A DNA stretch of 64,000 nucleotides, taken from NCBI RefSeq assembly GCF_950023065.1, contig NC_088681.1:39156836-39220835 (forward strand), given 5' to 3'. The notes beneath the pieces were generated by a model. That model was not told the origin of the DNA and made no database searches. It saw only the letters and a list, made by a program, of their open reading frames with translations. Shown here piece after piece: positions 1 to 13,700 of the stretch. The DNA is from Planococcus citri. Lineage: Eukaryota > Arthropoda > Insecta > Hemiptera > Pseudococcidae. Within the stretch, counting starts at the first letter, position 1; each line of letters opens with the position of its first letter. The position numbers were made by a program, and so were the translations under genes.

Positions 1-769
1 AGCAATCCAGTTCCAATTCAAGCAATCCAAACGATTAGAGCAGATTAATAATAAAAATGTTAAAAACAAAGATGAGTAACAGTACATGCGTAAGAGTTTT
101 CATGCGAGATAAGGTAGCATCGACGATGCAGCTTCTTGGCCAAGGTGTTGCGACAGAGCCATTGAACGATATCGTAGAATACATACAAACACACAAATGA
201 GTTATGAAAACACAAAACAATGTCAGGTCACACAAAATACATTTAGTACATGAACATAATTATTATGTAATTCATCGAGGTACTACTCGAGTGTTTCCGA
301 GTGCTTCACAAAGCAAGCTACGTATCTTCTCGTCTACAGAGTGCGTTCAAAAAGTGCCAACTAAATCGTACACGATACTAATAAAGCGGAATTAAAAACT
401 AAACACGAGACAATGACTACTAAAAAAAATGAAAAAAATATGCGTAAGAATAAATCGAAACACAAACACGATTAAATATTCGTAATGGTACAAATATTAA
501 TCTTCGACTTACCAGTTTACATCTATTATAGCCATGCAAAACAATCCCAAAGCGAGATTAACAACAAACATTTACCAAAATTATTTTTTTAAACTTGTAA
601 ATCTTCTAATTTAATATCACTATCTCTCGCCGAGGAGACCGTGTCAAGTGCCCTCTTTGTTACATTGTAATACTGTCGGTAACTAAATTCCAGTATTACA
701 GCTATCCGTCATAATACATTACATACATTTTAATTCCCAAACCTAAAATACATAGATCGGTTCACTTAC
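1..769. other. Non-coding stretch, probably mbc/DOCK intron
   Basis: The last DOCK exon seen here (ending at 770) is followed on the minus strand by a strong GTAAGT donor, so this stretch should be intron leading to exons left of the window. I looked for the next conserved DOCK segment on the minus strand and found none. Only short, unconserved ORFs are present (for example minus 35-235). Confidence 0.5.
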
Positions 770-3700
770 CTCGTCAGAATTCTCTAATAAATGTTTCACC
801 AAGCAGAGTATCTGCGACAAGAGAACCCTACGACAATCGGGTATTAGGAAGAGCGGACTATGGATAATGTCATCAATGGTCATCATCTTCTGCTTAGTTA
901 ACCGATTCGGTGGTAGACCATTGATCAACTCCATTAAAAGAGAGCTATTTGAAAACAAAGCATTGTTAATCAAAACAACCGAATCATTTACGACATTAAA
1001 ATTTGAATCGTATTTAAAATACCTTAATTTGATCGGACTGAATACAGTCAAAATATCGGGAATTGTAGGAGGAAGATATTTAAGACACGCGGCTTGTATG
1101 AGTAAAGAGGCATCTGTTTTATGGCACATCATGTCTGCAAAGCTTCTCAACAACGAGGTCATTGATTCTTCAAATTTTTCCAACTCTTTTCCTTCGTACA
1201 ATCTAATTTTAAACGAACGAAAAAAAAACTTAATAATTGCGAAATTCCACCATCATTTTTTTAAAAATCATCGTCAAAGAAAATGGACATCTTACTGTGC
1301 GAATAAGTATCTAGATCGGGTGATGAACCTCATGATGTAAGTCAAAGATTTCATAATTTTCATCATAATATCTTTCTCATAACTGGTAACATTTTGAACG
1401 TTGGCAACATTCCGAACGTATTCTTCCAACGTGATAACGAGTTTCCTGCAAATAAAAAATTTACGTGAAAAAACCATCGAAGTGAAATTTCACTGGACAC
1501 CTTTCAAGCTTATTTTTACTTACTCGTAAGCTAACGTGGCGCTAAAACTTTCTTGAATGTATACGTCTAATACTGGTTGAAAATGCTGGTACTTTCGATC
1601 AAGGATCAAATCGATAACGTAAAGCTGCAAAAAAAAAATTCAAGGTGAATCATCGCTTACGTAAGGTCAAAAATAGCCTATTTACATATAGTTGATCTTT
1701 TTTGAGCTCGATAATTTTTCGTTCACTTTTCTTTCCCTTCCCTTCATTCTACTGGGATTTCATCCATTTCTTAATATCCCCTCCCCTTCCAACTTTCGGA
1801 AGTATGGATTACAACCACATAAATTTTACAAATTAATTTTTTTTTTTTAAATAAAACGAATAAAAATAATATTAAAATATACGTACTAGACACTCGAACA
1901 CTTTTATATCGTGGTTCGAGTCGGAATTCAGCATCAAGATATTAAACAAGGTATCCAAGACATCTTGTAAAAACTTAACTACTTCTTCACCGTCTACTTT
2001 CATTAACGATGATAAATTCAAAGTTATACGACTAGGATCACTGGTCCAGTTCAACAATCCGAGTAAATCAACTACGACAAAAAAAAAAACAATTGATTCC
2101 GTATTTCTCTTACTTCATTCATTTTAGACAAAAATAATAATATTTACCATTTTGTGTAAGTTTTGTAGAGCACACTTTAGTTTGAATGAAAAATGTATCT
2201 TTATTACATAGAGTCAATCCTGGCATCGTTGTTCTGGCTCCTTCTAATAATTCAGTTCTGGTCGACGCCAGTTCCAAATAAACTATATCGATCGGTTCGT
2301 ATTTCTTTGGATCAACCTACGAAACATAAAACGCAATAAATAACCTAATCCTAATTCATTCAAATACACCCCAGACATAGCGTTACGCACCTTGTACACC
2401 AATAAATCGTGTACTTCATCCTTCAACGTAGTCCCATTTTCTTGCATAAGCCTGACGAAAGCCATAGCGAAAGGTTTCTCGTTCTTTTCTTTACTATCAT
2501 TTTTGGACGATCTACGAAGCATAAAATTTCCACTATTAACACCTCGCCAACGATCATTCTAAATTTATAAATTAAACTCACAAGAACGTTATAGTTTTCT
2601 GTTTCTGATCAGCAACATACCTATGCTTAAATAAAAACTTTAAATGGCATCCTTTGAAATCCTCGATAGCTACGACAACTCTCAACGTTTCGTACCATTT
2701 AGGTTTATCTTCGTGATAATACACCACCGAATGGTATTCAGTCTGTGGCTCGATACCCGAACCTAAAATAATACCACCCTAATGGAGGTGGAACAGAAAT
2801 CAAATGTGTGATTATTCAATTTCTAAATTCTTTCGAATGAAACAAAAAGAGCTAAAATACCTGTAACGGAACACCTTTTTCGTTACAAACGGTTACAACG
2901 ACTTCGATATTTTTATCGGACGATTTATTAGTTCCTTTGGAGAATTCGCCGTTGATTAGCGTCAAGTAGAGATCGTTACGTACGTCTCCGGGTAATATGA
3001 CCTCCGGGAACCCCATTTTACGTACTACCGCGATATTACCGAAGACAAGATGAGGATTTTCTTCTCGTACCTTTTCAAAAAAAAAAAATTAGATTAACAT
3101 TTTGTTAGAACATTGAGAACAATTTTCGATAAAAATAATTCGTACTTGTTTCAAATCAGCTTGTAAGAGTTTGAAATTCACTACGACTCCTTGTCTATTA
3201 TCTTTGAATGGGAAATCTCTTTGATTGAAACATTTCTTCAAAGTATTATCGAGAGTATCTTTTTCACAACTGGAAAAAAATACAATAATTATAAGAAAAA
3301 ATAAATACGTAAGTAGACGATCTTCACTCGGACCAAGCTAACTTACAGCAATAGTGGTAAAAAATGATTTCTATCTTCATCAGATTCGATAGCATTTTTA
3401 AAATACGGTGATAAATTCATACAAGCGACCGCGTACGGTCTTCTAACCGAGTACATATCATTGATGCTAGTTTTCGAATTATTTTTATTATTGGTGTCAG
3501 CTTCCATAGCTCCGTTTCTTATCACATAACAGACTAGATAGACTTTTTCAAGGTTTAAATCTCGGATACCTAAATCCTACGAAACAAACAAAATATTCAA
3601 CACGATTACTACGAAGCTAACGAAGAAATAAATTAATATAACGAACTTACAATAAATAAAGCTCTAAAATTATGGTATTTGTCGGCATCGGACTGAACCA

Positions 3701-5669
3701 TTTCTCGAGTACATCTGATAACGTAGTTTTCGGAAAATGGTTTCGAGGATTTCTGATCGTACAGTGTAATCAATAACTCGATGTCTTCCATCGGTTTACA
3801 AATCAGCTTACGTACAGATAAGTAAAACGTATAAGTATGAGATTGTGAGGCAACTGGTTGACTGACGTTGTTTTGTATTTCACACTAGAAAACGTCAAAA
3901 ATATGAAAATAATTAATTCCGAGATGCATATACATAAACATTAATTCCCAATCGATATTGAGTGATTTCAACTTACCGCTGGTGTCATTATCCGTTGAGT
4001 TGCTATCTCATGATGTCGATAGAGTTCGATAACCGACGTACTATCTGGATTCAGAATATTCCCTTGATCGTCACGTACAACCATATCCAAGCCAAGAATC
4101 CTATGAAAAAACGATATATATAAATAGAATCTCGAAAACGGTTTAAACAATGAGATGAATTTACTTACTTATTTCCTACATCTATATACCAAGTGACTAG
4201 TCTTTTCACCTCTTTGAGTTCATCGACTGGTAATGTACCAGAAAGTATCTTACAACGTAACCTAATCAGTTCGTGCATTTTATTTTCTATCGTTTTAAAG
4301 TGCGGATTGTTTGACTAGAAGAAAAATACAATTAAATATGTAAATTATCGCATAATTTCGCCATTACACATTCGACAATAACAATATATACTCACAATAT
4401 ACAGTTTTTTCCAAATGGCTCCCCATTCTCTTAAAACAGAGGTAACTTCGGAAGGAATATTTGATTGACTACCGTACGTGTAAGTGCCACTAAATAAACA
4501 CGGAGTATTATTAAAATATCGATAATAATCGACGAACCAATCAATAAAAAAAAAACTCACCACGCTGTGTCTTTATGCGAAGGATCCATGATATGGATGA
4601 AAGATCTGGGAAATATACCAAGAACCAGCTTGTTTTTAGTCGCGTAACCGTAGTACCAGTCTTCGCATTCCTGTAGGATACGTACACATTCCCCAACCGT
4701 GAGTTTAATTCGGAATTCTCCCACTTCCTGATAGTTATGTATGGCTGTAATATGAAACAAAACATAAATTAGGCCATTTGAATTTATACGATTGCGATAC
4801 GTAGACGAAAATTTACCCAAATCTTAGCACATTTTCGATATTTCTTTAGAAAAATAATAACTTCTCAAAATAAAAGTACAACCGTTACATTTCGATAATA
4901 TTTTAAAAGGTGTTATATAATTCGTTACACGAGCTTCCGGTGTTTCGAACAATTTGCATCCTAAAATGTGTGCCAAACAATTATGGGAACTGTCATCGTT
5001 TAATATTTTTTCATGGATACTATTTATTAAGGTCAAATTAATCGCTCATGTATACTATATGAGTAATCGTGTCCGTAATAATTACGTTCTAGTTGTGAGA
5101 ATTTTTTTTCATCATCTATTCGTACAGATAGAAAAAAATACATAAAATAAAATATCATTACCAGCATCCGAAAAATCCCCTCGTGACAATTTCTAACGAG
5201 ATACTTAGAATAGCGAGATAACTTCGTTATCGAACGCTCATTTGACAAAGTGATTTCACCGAACGTGAATGAGGAACGGATGCGTGATTAAAAATGCGAT
5301 GACTTGTTTAATTATCGCGAATTTTGATAACGTTTGCGAAGTACAAGAACGATAAATATAATATCGATAACAATCATTTATATGAAATAATTTCCCCAGT
5401 GAATTGAACATTTGAAGCGGTGATTCAGAAAATTTGATCAGAAAATGCCAGAGGTATCTGTGTGACGGTATTTCGAGAACCATTATCAACAAGTGTTTCG
5501 AATAAATTAACAAGCTCGTGGTTGGAGGGATGTGAATCAAAATAACGTACTGTAATTAACAACATAAGAGGCATGATGATTATTATCTCAAATAGAAAAC
5601 TTCATTTATATAATTACCAATGCCATAACTTCTTTCCCCTGGTACGGGGTTCCAAGGGTGCATCCTCAT
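770..5669 (-). CDS. mbc: DOCK1/myoblast city-like Rac guanine-exchange factor, N-terminal 905 codons (partial)
   Basis: DOCK-A family protein: with ELMO it activates Rac for cell migration, phagocytosis and myoblast fusion (family knowledge). Exons on the minus strand: 5669-5618, 4744-4561, 4489-4396, 4314-4169, 4100-3977, 3884-3651, 3576-3347, 3269-3146, 3070-2861, 2778-2621, 2511-2391, 2316-2148, 2071-1887, 1624-1524, 1445-1296, 1202-770; all have GT/AG ends and phases that close. Exon 1 has W-x-VP and SYGIA, matching the DOCK1 start, and leads into an SH3 domain (residues ~18-69, with DWYYGY and GIFPRSFIHI). A C2/DHR-1 domain follows (~400-600; PGDVRNDLYLTLINGEF, CSTKLTQN). LMKVDGEEVVKFLQD (exon 13) resembles DOCK1 more than DOCK3/4. 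The catalytic DHR-2 domain would lie beyond the left edge. The first of two close ATGs (5669, 5663) was taken as start. Confidence 0.9.
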
Positions 5670-6361
5670 TGTGAGTGTTTTTTATGGAATAATGAACATG
5701 TTTGTTTGAATTGTTTGTATACTAGAATCGTTGAGGTTTATGGGTAATTGTTTTATCACGATTTTTACTTGAACGTCTGATGATTTATGAAAGGAATTCG
5801 AATTTGCTCAATTACTACATCGCGTCGCAAATTGGAAAATTTTTTATATCAAAACACGAAAACAAAAAAAGAAAACAAGAGAAAGCCACAGAAAAATTTT
5901 TAATGACGTTTTTCGCTTTGATCACAGATGAAAACCAAGAAGTAGGCATTTCAAACTTGGTAGGTAGTTCTTTTCAATCAATTTTTATTTTTTTTTTTTA
6001 AATTTATTTAATTTAATTTTTGATTGATCACTTGATCAGTAAGAACTGAAAATTGAATTTTGAATTTTGATCAATGGAAAATGATTATTTGAATCAAAAA
6101 ATTCGGCTGAAAGGTGAAAAATGAAAATAATACTACAAAAAAATAAAAATAATTACCGAAAATTTAAACAACATCGAACACGGTTCGGACTTCGGGATCG
6201 TGAATGAACATGAACACCGAATTCATCGTTTTACACGCCAGATTTTGTCAATTTTGTCACTGATGAAAATAACAACTGCCACAAAATCGAGTTAACTAGA
6301 TTATTAATTTGATTCTGATTTGGATTCATATAATTAGATCATCATTTGAAATACAATAACA
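5670..6361. promoter_or_regulatory. Intergenic region between divergent mbc and the unknown small gene
   Basis: This 0.7-kb stretch separates the mbc start (5669, minus) from the plus-strand ATG at 6362, so it should carry both promoters. It is AT-rich with a T-run near 5990. No specific core promoter motif stands out, and the short plus ORF at 5780-6001 shows no conservation I recognise. Confidence 0.4.
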
Positions 6362-6891
6362 ATGGCTAAACCAGAAGCACAGTTCCTCAATGAGGAAGCA
6401 GTTCCATCAGCTTCATCTTTGATGGAAATTGTAAGCCTCCGAATCCGACTGGTAAGTTGAATATTTCTCCTGCTTTTTCATCTTGCTTTTCAGATCATGA
6501 ACCGCGTCACTCATGTAATTTTTGTGGTTGACTTCAGAAACAGCGCGAATTGTTGTGCAATGCGATGAAGCTCCGATTTATACTCGAAAAATTGATGAGG
6601 TTGGGGAAACCCCGAAATGTTAACAAACGTCGATGGAACCGAATTCATAGATTGAGACAATGGGACAATTTTCTTACCCGCCAAGATAATCACCCATTAG
6701 TGCAACGATTCATCAATTGCTTAGGATTTGACCAAGCGGACAGAATAAAAATCATCTTCGACATTATTGACGGACAAATACGCTCCTTCTTTCAGGGCGG
6801 TTTTATTTCAGATACTGTATTCAGATCTGGTAGTATTCCGGAAGTAGTCAAGTGTCTTCTTAGTTTAGAAGAAGAAGTTCTAGCTGCGTAG
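6362..6891 (+). CDS. Small two-exon gene of unknown function (~148 aa)
   Basis: Exon 1 runs from the ATG at 6362 to 6451, where CTG is followed by a strong GTAAGT donor (a weaker in-frame alternative donor lies at 6431). Exon 2 starts after the acceptor CAG at 6535-6537 and ends at the TAG at 6889-6891. Both donors keep phase 0. The protein begins MAKPEAQFLNEEAVPSASS. It has a basic segment (GKPRNVNKRRWNRIHRLRQW) and an acidic C-terminus (LLSLEEEVLAA). I see no signal peptide, membrane helix, zinc finger or known catalytic motif. It may be lineage-restricted. Support is the single long frame with a consistent short (86-bp) intron; I cannot name a family. Confidence 0.6.
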
Positions 6892-7891
6892 ATATAGTAC
6901 CCTGAAGCTTCAACGTATTATATTCGAATTCTTGTCACATGTTCATGTCGATTGTCGACCGGTTGAGATTTGATTTTTGTTCATTCTCTTCTCTCAGGAG
7001 GATTATCTTTCAAAGTTTCTTCCTTCACTTTTGTATGATTTTTATATTTTGTACTATACCTACCAAACAATAGAAATACAATTACCTATGTGATTGCATT
7101 TTCTTTTATTCGGTTTAAGTTTAACTTTGCATCCTGCATTATTTTGTTCAAAGTTCAAACAGAATTATATGAATACCTACGAGCGAAAGATTATGGTCCA
7201 GGCAGTGTGAGTAGGTGAGTACTTGGTTGAAGAGCGATCGCAGTATAAGCATTGCAATGTCACCGTGGAGATTTATTAGGCCTAGGTATGTAAAATATTG
7301 CATTGCGATGTCTCTAATCTCTGTGACTTATACTGGTGGTATAAAAAAATGTACTGAGCAAAATGGTCCAACTTCAAAGACATTACCCAGAGGCTAGAAC
7401 AGTCTAGTTAGGTACCATTTTGTTTTGTCATTCATTCATAGTTTTGTCACATGAAAATATTACCCCTGAAATATTCGACAAAAAAAATTGAAATGATTGA
7501 AATTTTAATTTAGCAACTCTGAAAGTGATGTTATAAAATTGAAAATTTTAGTTTCTCAAAAATTTGCTCTTCTCTCAACAGTCAATTTTGATTCAATTCC
7601 TAGAGTTTCGAACTTCGGAGTTCGGATCAATCGTCGGGATCAATGAACTTAGCTATTTTTTTTTCGTGTTTGAACTTTTTAGCTATTTTTCGTGTTATGC
7701 TGTTTTCCTCTCCTCTTCAAATCACGCTTGGCCTTTGGGTGTGGTTTAGGTAACACTGTCCTTGCGTGTGTGTTTCTTATCAGTCAAATTTTTATCGATC
7801 AACTTCTATCAAGTAAAATGTTATAATTTCGAGTAATTTTTCCAGTATTAATTGTTCTGTAGCGCGTTTTTAACGAATATATAGTGTAAAT
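6892..7891. other. Intergenic, 3' of unknown gene and 5' of Ac45
   Basis: About 1 kb between two plus-strand genes. The left part should be 3' UTR of the small gene and the right part the Ac45 promoter and 5' UTR. Short ORFs at 7215-7397 and 7564-7749 have no recognisable homology. No RNA gene or repeat noticed. Confidence 0.4.
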
Positions 7892-9278
7892 ATGATATCC
7901 CTCAAGTTACTAACGGTTTTAGCCACCTTGGGAGTGGCATATTCTCAAAATGCTGCCGCTCCTGTACTGATATGGGGTAACCATCACAGCATAGATAAAA
8001 TGACATCGAATATGGGCAAAATCAGCGCCAATAATATCGAAGATTGGATCATGAAACCATCGACTGAAAATGAAGATACTCGCGTAGTAGTCGGTATCCT
8101 CGAAAGCTTCTCGTTGCCGGACTTGTTCAAGAAATATGGAGACGAAAGTGTGTTTTCAAATGTGCAAAGCTCAATGGGCGATAGTAAATATAAGAATTTT
8201 TTCGTTCAAACGAATGGTCTATCGAAAAGAATACATGATGCTGCTGATGAGTCGGTTTCCGGTGTACAGAACTTGGTTGCGACGAGTGATTCTAAGAAAA
8301 TACACGTCATTAAGATCACTCCAAAAGGAGAAAATCTTGCTGAAACTTTGAAAATGTCCGATAATATAATGCATAAAGCATGTAAAGAGTACGCTTCTCT
8401 ATATAAATCATACATCTGCGTTATGACTGGTTCATCTGATGGTCAAGAAACAGACCATGTTCGTATTGCTCGCAGTTTACTGCAGACTAATGAACCAGCA
8501 GCTGAAGTTAAATCAGAAACGCCTATGAATATCTACTTCAGCCCAGGATTCGCTCTTATATACACGAAAACTACGCCCGTGTTTTGGACGGTTGTTGATA
8601 ATCAATCGAGACGGTATAATCTTACTAAAATTGGCGAAGTAAGTGCTATCGTACAATCAACTACTCAGAATACTTCACAAATGCATGTTTAATGATTTTT
8701 TTTTCATTTTTCAGACTACCAAATCAGAAAAAACTTTATTCGTATATTTTCAAGACAAGGCTAACTCATCTCCAAAAATCCGTTTAGCTTTTACTTTCAT
8801 CAACGAAAGCTCCACTTGGAGTCTGGAACAAATAGGATACGGTGATGGCGCGAAAAACCAAGTAATCATGAAACCTTCCATAAAGATCTCTTCCTCTTTC
8901 GGCAACTCTTTCCATACACCTTCGAAAGTAGTTTTCCGGAGTGATGATCTAGTCTACAATTTGACATTCAATTCTTTGCAGGTTAGTTATCGACTATTTT
9001 CATGATTTTTTTCTCCGATTAAAAAACAATTATTTCATCTTTATTCTTTATTTCAGGTTGAATTCACGAATAATCCAAAAACTCTGCAAACGATGAGGTT
9101 CAATGCTGCGGACGATACGGTTTACTTTTTCACCATTCCGATCCTTAGTGGACTTTTCGTTACCAGTTTATTAGTCACCATTGTATTGTTAGGTTTATCT
9201 ATGATTTTTGATATCAAAACAATGGATTTATTCGACGACCCGAAAGGAAAAACTGTTACCATAAATGCCTCCGAATAA
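7892..9278 (+). CDS. ATP6AP1: V-type proton ATPase accessory subunit Ac45 (411 aa)
   Basis: Accessory V-ATPase subunit, a type I membrane glycoprotein that helps assemble and target the proton pump in secretory and endolysosomal membranes (family knowledge). Exons 7892-8638, 8715-8981 and 9057-9278, all junctions phase 0. The N-terminus is a signal peptide (MISLKLLTVLATLGVAYSQ) followed by PVLIWGNHH. The luminal part has N-glycosylation sequons (for example NLT before KIGE, and NLTFNS). A single C-terminal membrane helix (~residues 355-385; IPILSGLFVTSLLVTIVLLG) precedes a short cytosolic tail containing KTMDLFDDPKGK, typical of Ac45. Length fits insect Ac45. Exon 1 is 747 nt with no frameshift. 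Confidence 0.93.
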
Positions 9279-10728
9279 TTTATCTAAGTTTTAATTTCGT
9301 TTAGGGCGTTTCTTTTTTTCTTTTTTCCTTTTTGTTTGTTTTATCGTGTCGAAAAGTCGAGTGTAAAAGCAGCGGGGTAAATAAATTTTCTAAATCGGTT
9401 CTGCCGAAATTTATCGTTAGTTTTTCAATTATAAGTACTATACGTAAAATGCATATACATAAATACGATAATTGAGTCAATGATTAAACTACTTTGTTTT
9501 AAACCGAAACCCTCTAAACACATTCCTGTATCTGTTAGTTCTACGAATTTGGTATAAAAAATTGTCATCATACCAAGTGTCTTTCATAGATGATTGATGT
9601 TTGAATCAACACTACGCAGTTTCTTAAGTTTTATAAAGCACAAAGTAGTCGCAATCCATTTAGGTGTTACATCCTATCGTGTAAGTTAAATTAGTGTGTA
9701 GAGCTATGAAAACTGTCGGAATTTCTTCATCTGTGTACATATGAACTAAGTTTGCACTGTCTTCAATTATAAGTCGTTAATTTAAAAACTTCGATTGTAA
9801 TTTTTAATTCATATTGTATGTTGTAAATTTCATTTAATGGTTTGATTCGATTTTCTTACTTATCCTTTGATTTTTTCCTTTTAGAACTTTTAGAATTTTG
9901 TTGTACTTAATTAAATGAAAATTCGTTTTTTTTTTGTTATTGATATTGGGCTAATTTGTAAATTTATCTAGTCCAATTGAAATTATTTTTAAATGTACGT
10001 ACTTATCTGTATCTGTATTATTATAATCATGAAATTACAAAGTATGCTGTTGTCGAATCGTCTCATCATTTCGTCGGTCTTGGTGTATTTTTATTTTGAA
10101 AAATTTAAATTTCGTGCAGTAGGTGATAATATTAGGCAATCACCAATCAGATCCAATTTTTTTTCCTTGACATTTCAAAGTATTTTCCAATTTTACCATA
10201 ATATTTAATCTTCGTAGCACCAACATTCAAAATCGCAATAGGTACTCCAAAGAGCTCAAAGAAACGCCACCAGAACACAAAAAATCCACACCGACGCTAA
10301 AAATGTCAACTTTATTCAAATTACCTACTCGACGAGTAAGTAAACAAGAGTAAAATATGAGAAAAAATTAGAACAAATTCACGTCAAAACCTAATAATAA
10401 TTAATAAGTAAAAAATTTGGTAAAAACAACTGAAATATAAAATATTTCGCAAAATGATTACATTCCGGCGAAATAAAATAACATTATCTGCGTACTAAAA
10501 AAAAAAAAAATCAATATACTTCGCAGTAAAAAATAAACATTACACAAACTAACGCACAAAACAATCAAAATATTAAAACTTGAGAAACCTAGGTAGAGAT
10601 ACACGTAAATAAGTACACTATACTAAACAAAACAATAAGGAAAAACAATGGAGAAGAAATAAAGGCACATTCATTTGCACTTGAAATTCAAAATCGTAAA
10701 AATTGAACAAATTTTCGATATCAAACCG
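9279..10728. other. Convergent 3' region between Ac45 and BOD1L
   Basis: Both genes point into this 1.45-kb gap, so it should hold both 3' UTRs. An AATAAA at 9380-9385, ~100 nt after the Ac45 stop, is a plausible polyadenylation signal. No open frame here looks coding. Confidence 0.5.
9380..9385 (+). terminator. Candidate polyadenylation signal of Ac45
   Basis: Canonical AATAAA ~100 nt downstream of the Ac45 stop codon. Others occur further on in this AT-rich tract, so the site used is uncertain. Confidence 0.35.
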
Positions 10729-13700
10729 TCAATTATTAATATTTTCTGCATTGCTTAAACGGTGTCTTCTCGAGGTAAGTCTGAGCGATGGCCTAGGTTT
10801 ATACAGGTCACTTTCGTCGTAGTAGCAATTCATTATACTTTGTCTACGTCTCTCTTCTCTCTCTTCAGCGGTTTTCGTATCGTTTGCTTTTTTCACAGGT
10901 GGATCTGGCGTTTTCCTATGGAAACCAAATGTATCGATTATTATTAAATTATTATTATTCGAATAAGGTCAACTAGAGGAATGGAAATTTCCAAAGATGA
11001 GTGGGGTGTTTTTTTTTAAAAGGTTTGTTTTCAATGACGGCAGACGAGAGGTTATAGGGATATGGATGGAAAAATTTTCGATGACGATGGTCACTTATGT
11101 ATAGGTATAAGTATGTATTTGGACTTACGTAGTAGCAGCGCCTTCGCTAGTGCTTGTTTCAACCGTATCTGTTTTTGTTTCGTTATTCAACGCAGCATTT
11201 TCTGTAATGAAATAATAAAAATTAATGAAAGAGTTTTTTACAAAGATGTGTACAGTTTCAACAAGTGTAGATTTTCGAAAAGTACGTACTTGTTTTATTC
11301 TTGGGTTGCGCTGCTGCTACAGCTGTTGTTGTCGTTGCTGCTGCTGATACAAGTGTTGCTGATTCATTGGTACCTTTCGAGTGAGTACTACTGGTTCCCG
11401 TTGAAGATACCTGAAATCACATCAGATCATGATTAATAATACAGTTTGTAAAAATATTAAAATTTCATGAAATTGGCACAGAAATACATATTTTGAGAGC
11501 TTTAAAAATTTTTACAACTTTGAGTTTCGCAATTGAGTAGCTGAAATTATCTATAAATTAAAAATTTAAACCACCATACTGGTTCCTCAATTAAAAAATC
11601 TTCGAATCCAAAAATATGAGCTCACATCAAAAATGAAAAATTTGAAAATTGAAAAAAAACTGCAATTCCGGCCTGAAAAAACCGTCATCCAAAAATTACA
11701 AAAATTTTTCCCAATAAAGTTCAGACTGAAATTAAAGAGTAGAACTCACCGAATTACGTCTGCAATCAGAACTCTCAGATTCACTCTTCTTATGAATAGC
11801 GTTTGCAATGCTCATCGCTCTGACTTTATTAACCTTAGAAACTTTTTTAGGTACTGGTGAGGCTTTAGCTTTTGCTGCAGCGACGTTGACGGTATTTTCA
11901 GCCAACCCATTACTTATGGAATCGTTCAATTGACCGGAGGTTAATTTTATCTTGAGCGGATTGACGATGGTTCTTTTAATGCCCAATGTTCTCTTTTTCT
12001 TCTTAACAGGTTCGGGGTTTAAGTTACACGGTTCAGGATTATCCATTTCAATACCCGAATCATCAGCGAGTTTTCGTTTTTTGTTGAGTATTTTTTGATC
12101 GGCAGATTCATCGGTTTTCTTAATTCTTAACATAATACTGTTATCTCCTAATTTTTTAGTAATTATTTCCGAATTATATTTACAAGGACTAGTTTTTGGG
12201 TCGTCTGACTTGCTTCGTATCACTTTCGCTCCTAAGCAATCGACAAACATGAAATCGTAAGCTTCTGGGTAATCCATTTCAATAGAGAGATTTTCCACAT
12301 TGAAATTATACGATTCATTCAACAGTTCGTTGGCAAATTGCATGAAATCACTGTTGTAATCCGGAATAGGTAAGTAGAGAACTGGATCTTGGATTTGTTC
12401 TAATTGATCGCAGACTTGCCGCGTTTTATTTTCAGCATCTGAGATTGACTTCAGACCGAGACTGGTATCTTCTTCTGCCTTCACAGTTGGAGTTTTGTTT
12501 TCGGTTACGTTGTTGACCATTTCTTTGGCATCATTCTCTGGCAGGGTGAGTTGCTTAGGTAGTCGCGTCTTGGCACCGTTGGCTTTAATCTCGGATTGGA
12601 CAATTTTGATGGCATCTTCTTCGGTTGAAGGCGTCTTGACGAACGGTTGATCGAATTTAGATTCGTCAGGCACATCACCGAGTTTGAAATTCGGATCTGT
12701 GTACGAATTGGCGAGATCTTCAAGTATCAAGTTAGCTCTTTCGTCTTCGATGATTGGAATACTATCGATTTCATCGTTATCGCATAGCTTAGTATTGTTG
12801 TTCGCAGCATGATTCACGTCGTTGCCAAAAATGCGATCAGTTTCGTCGTCGCTCAGCGTGCAGCTTCCGTCAATCAACGAATATTGACGATCTACTCGTC
12901 TTATGTTCAATTTAACATCTGTCAGCGTTTCAATAATACCGTTGGTGAGTTCTTTGCATTTATCATAATTACCATTTTTACCGAATCTTCTCATGACAAA
13001 ATAGTCGACCGTTCGACGTAGCTTGACTTTATACGCGGTTGATTTATCAGCATCGGTCGTCGTTTCATCGGCGTTCTGCTCGGAGCTTTTTGATTTGAAA
13101 TCTTCTTCGTACAGTTTACGCAATTTCATTATTCTTCTAATATCGGCGAAGTTCTTCGCTATTTTAGGTTTTTTCAGGACGGGTTTAATATTCGTAGGTT
13201 GGAACATCTCGTTCATCATGTCTTCGATATGATCGTTCGATTGGTCGTTAGCCTTTTCGGGGAATATTTCACGAGCTGAGAAATTCGGTTCGGATTTGGT
13301 ATTGTTTTGAAAACCTTTATCGGGACTAGATTCGAGGATCAGTTCGAGATCGTCTTCGACTGCTTGAGGTTTTTCTTCGCGACTGGGTAATTTTTCTGAA
13401 TGATTTTTCGCGTGTTCGGAGTCGTTTCTTTTGGTTTTATGCGAAGATGAAGACGAAGAAGAGTGTCTGTGTTTACTCGATCCTTTATCTCTATCAGATC
13501 TGCTCGACTGCTGAGATGAGGTATGATGAATCGAAGACGAATTTGAAGTAGAAGGACCGCTGCTGTCGCGATCCGAAGAACGTCTATCGGTTTTTTTCTT
13601 TTCGTCGATGTTGCATTGGGAACGTGATTTTTTCGGATCTTCGTCTTTCTTTTTGCTTTTATGGCTGTCGACGTTCTTGCTGCTGCTTTTTTTGTCGTCC

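Noticed and set aside
1..240. Next mbc exon or alternative 3' end
   Set aside because: All three minus frames were read; none matches the DOCK sequence expected after the exon ending at 770.
867..1340. 157-aa plus-strand ORF
   Set aside because: Antisense to mbc exons 15-16, whose minus-strand frame matches DOCK1.
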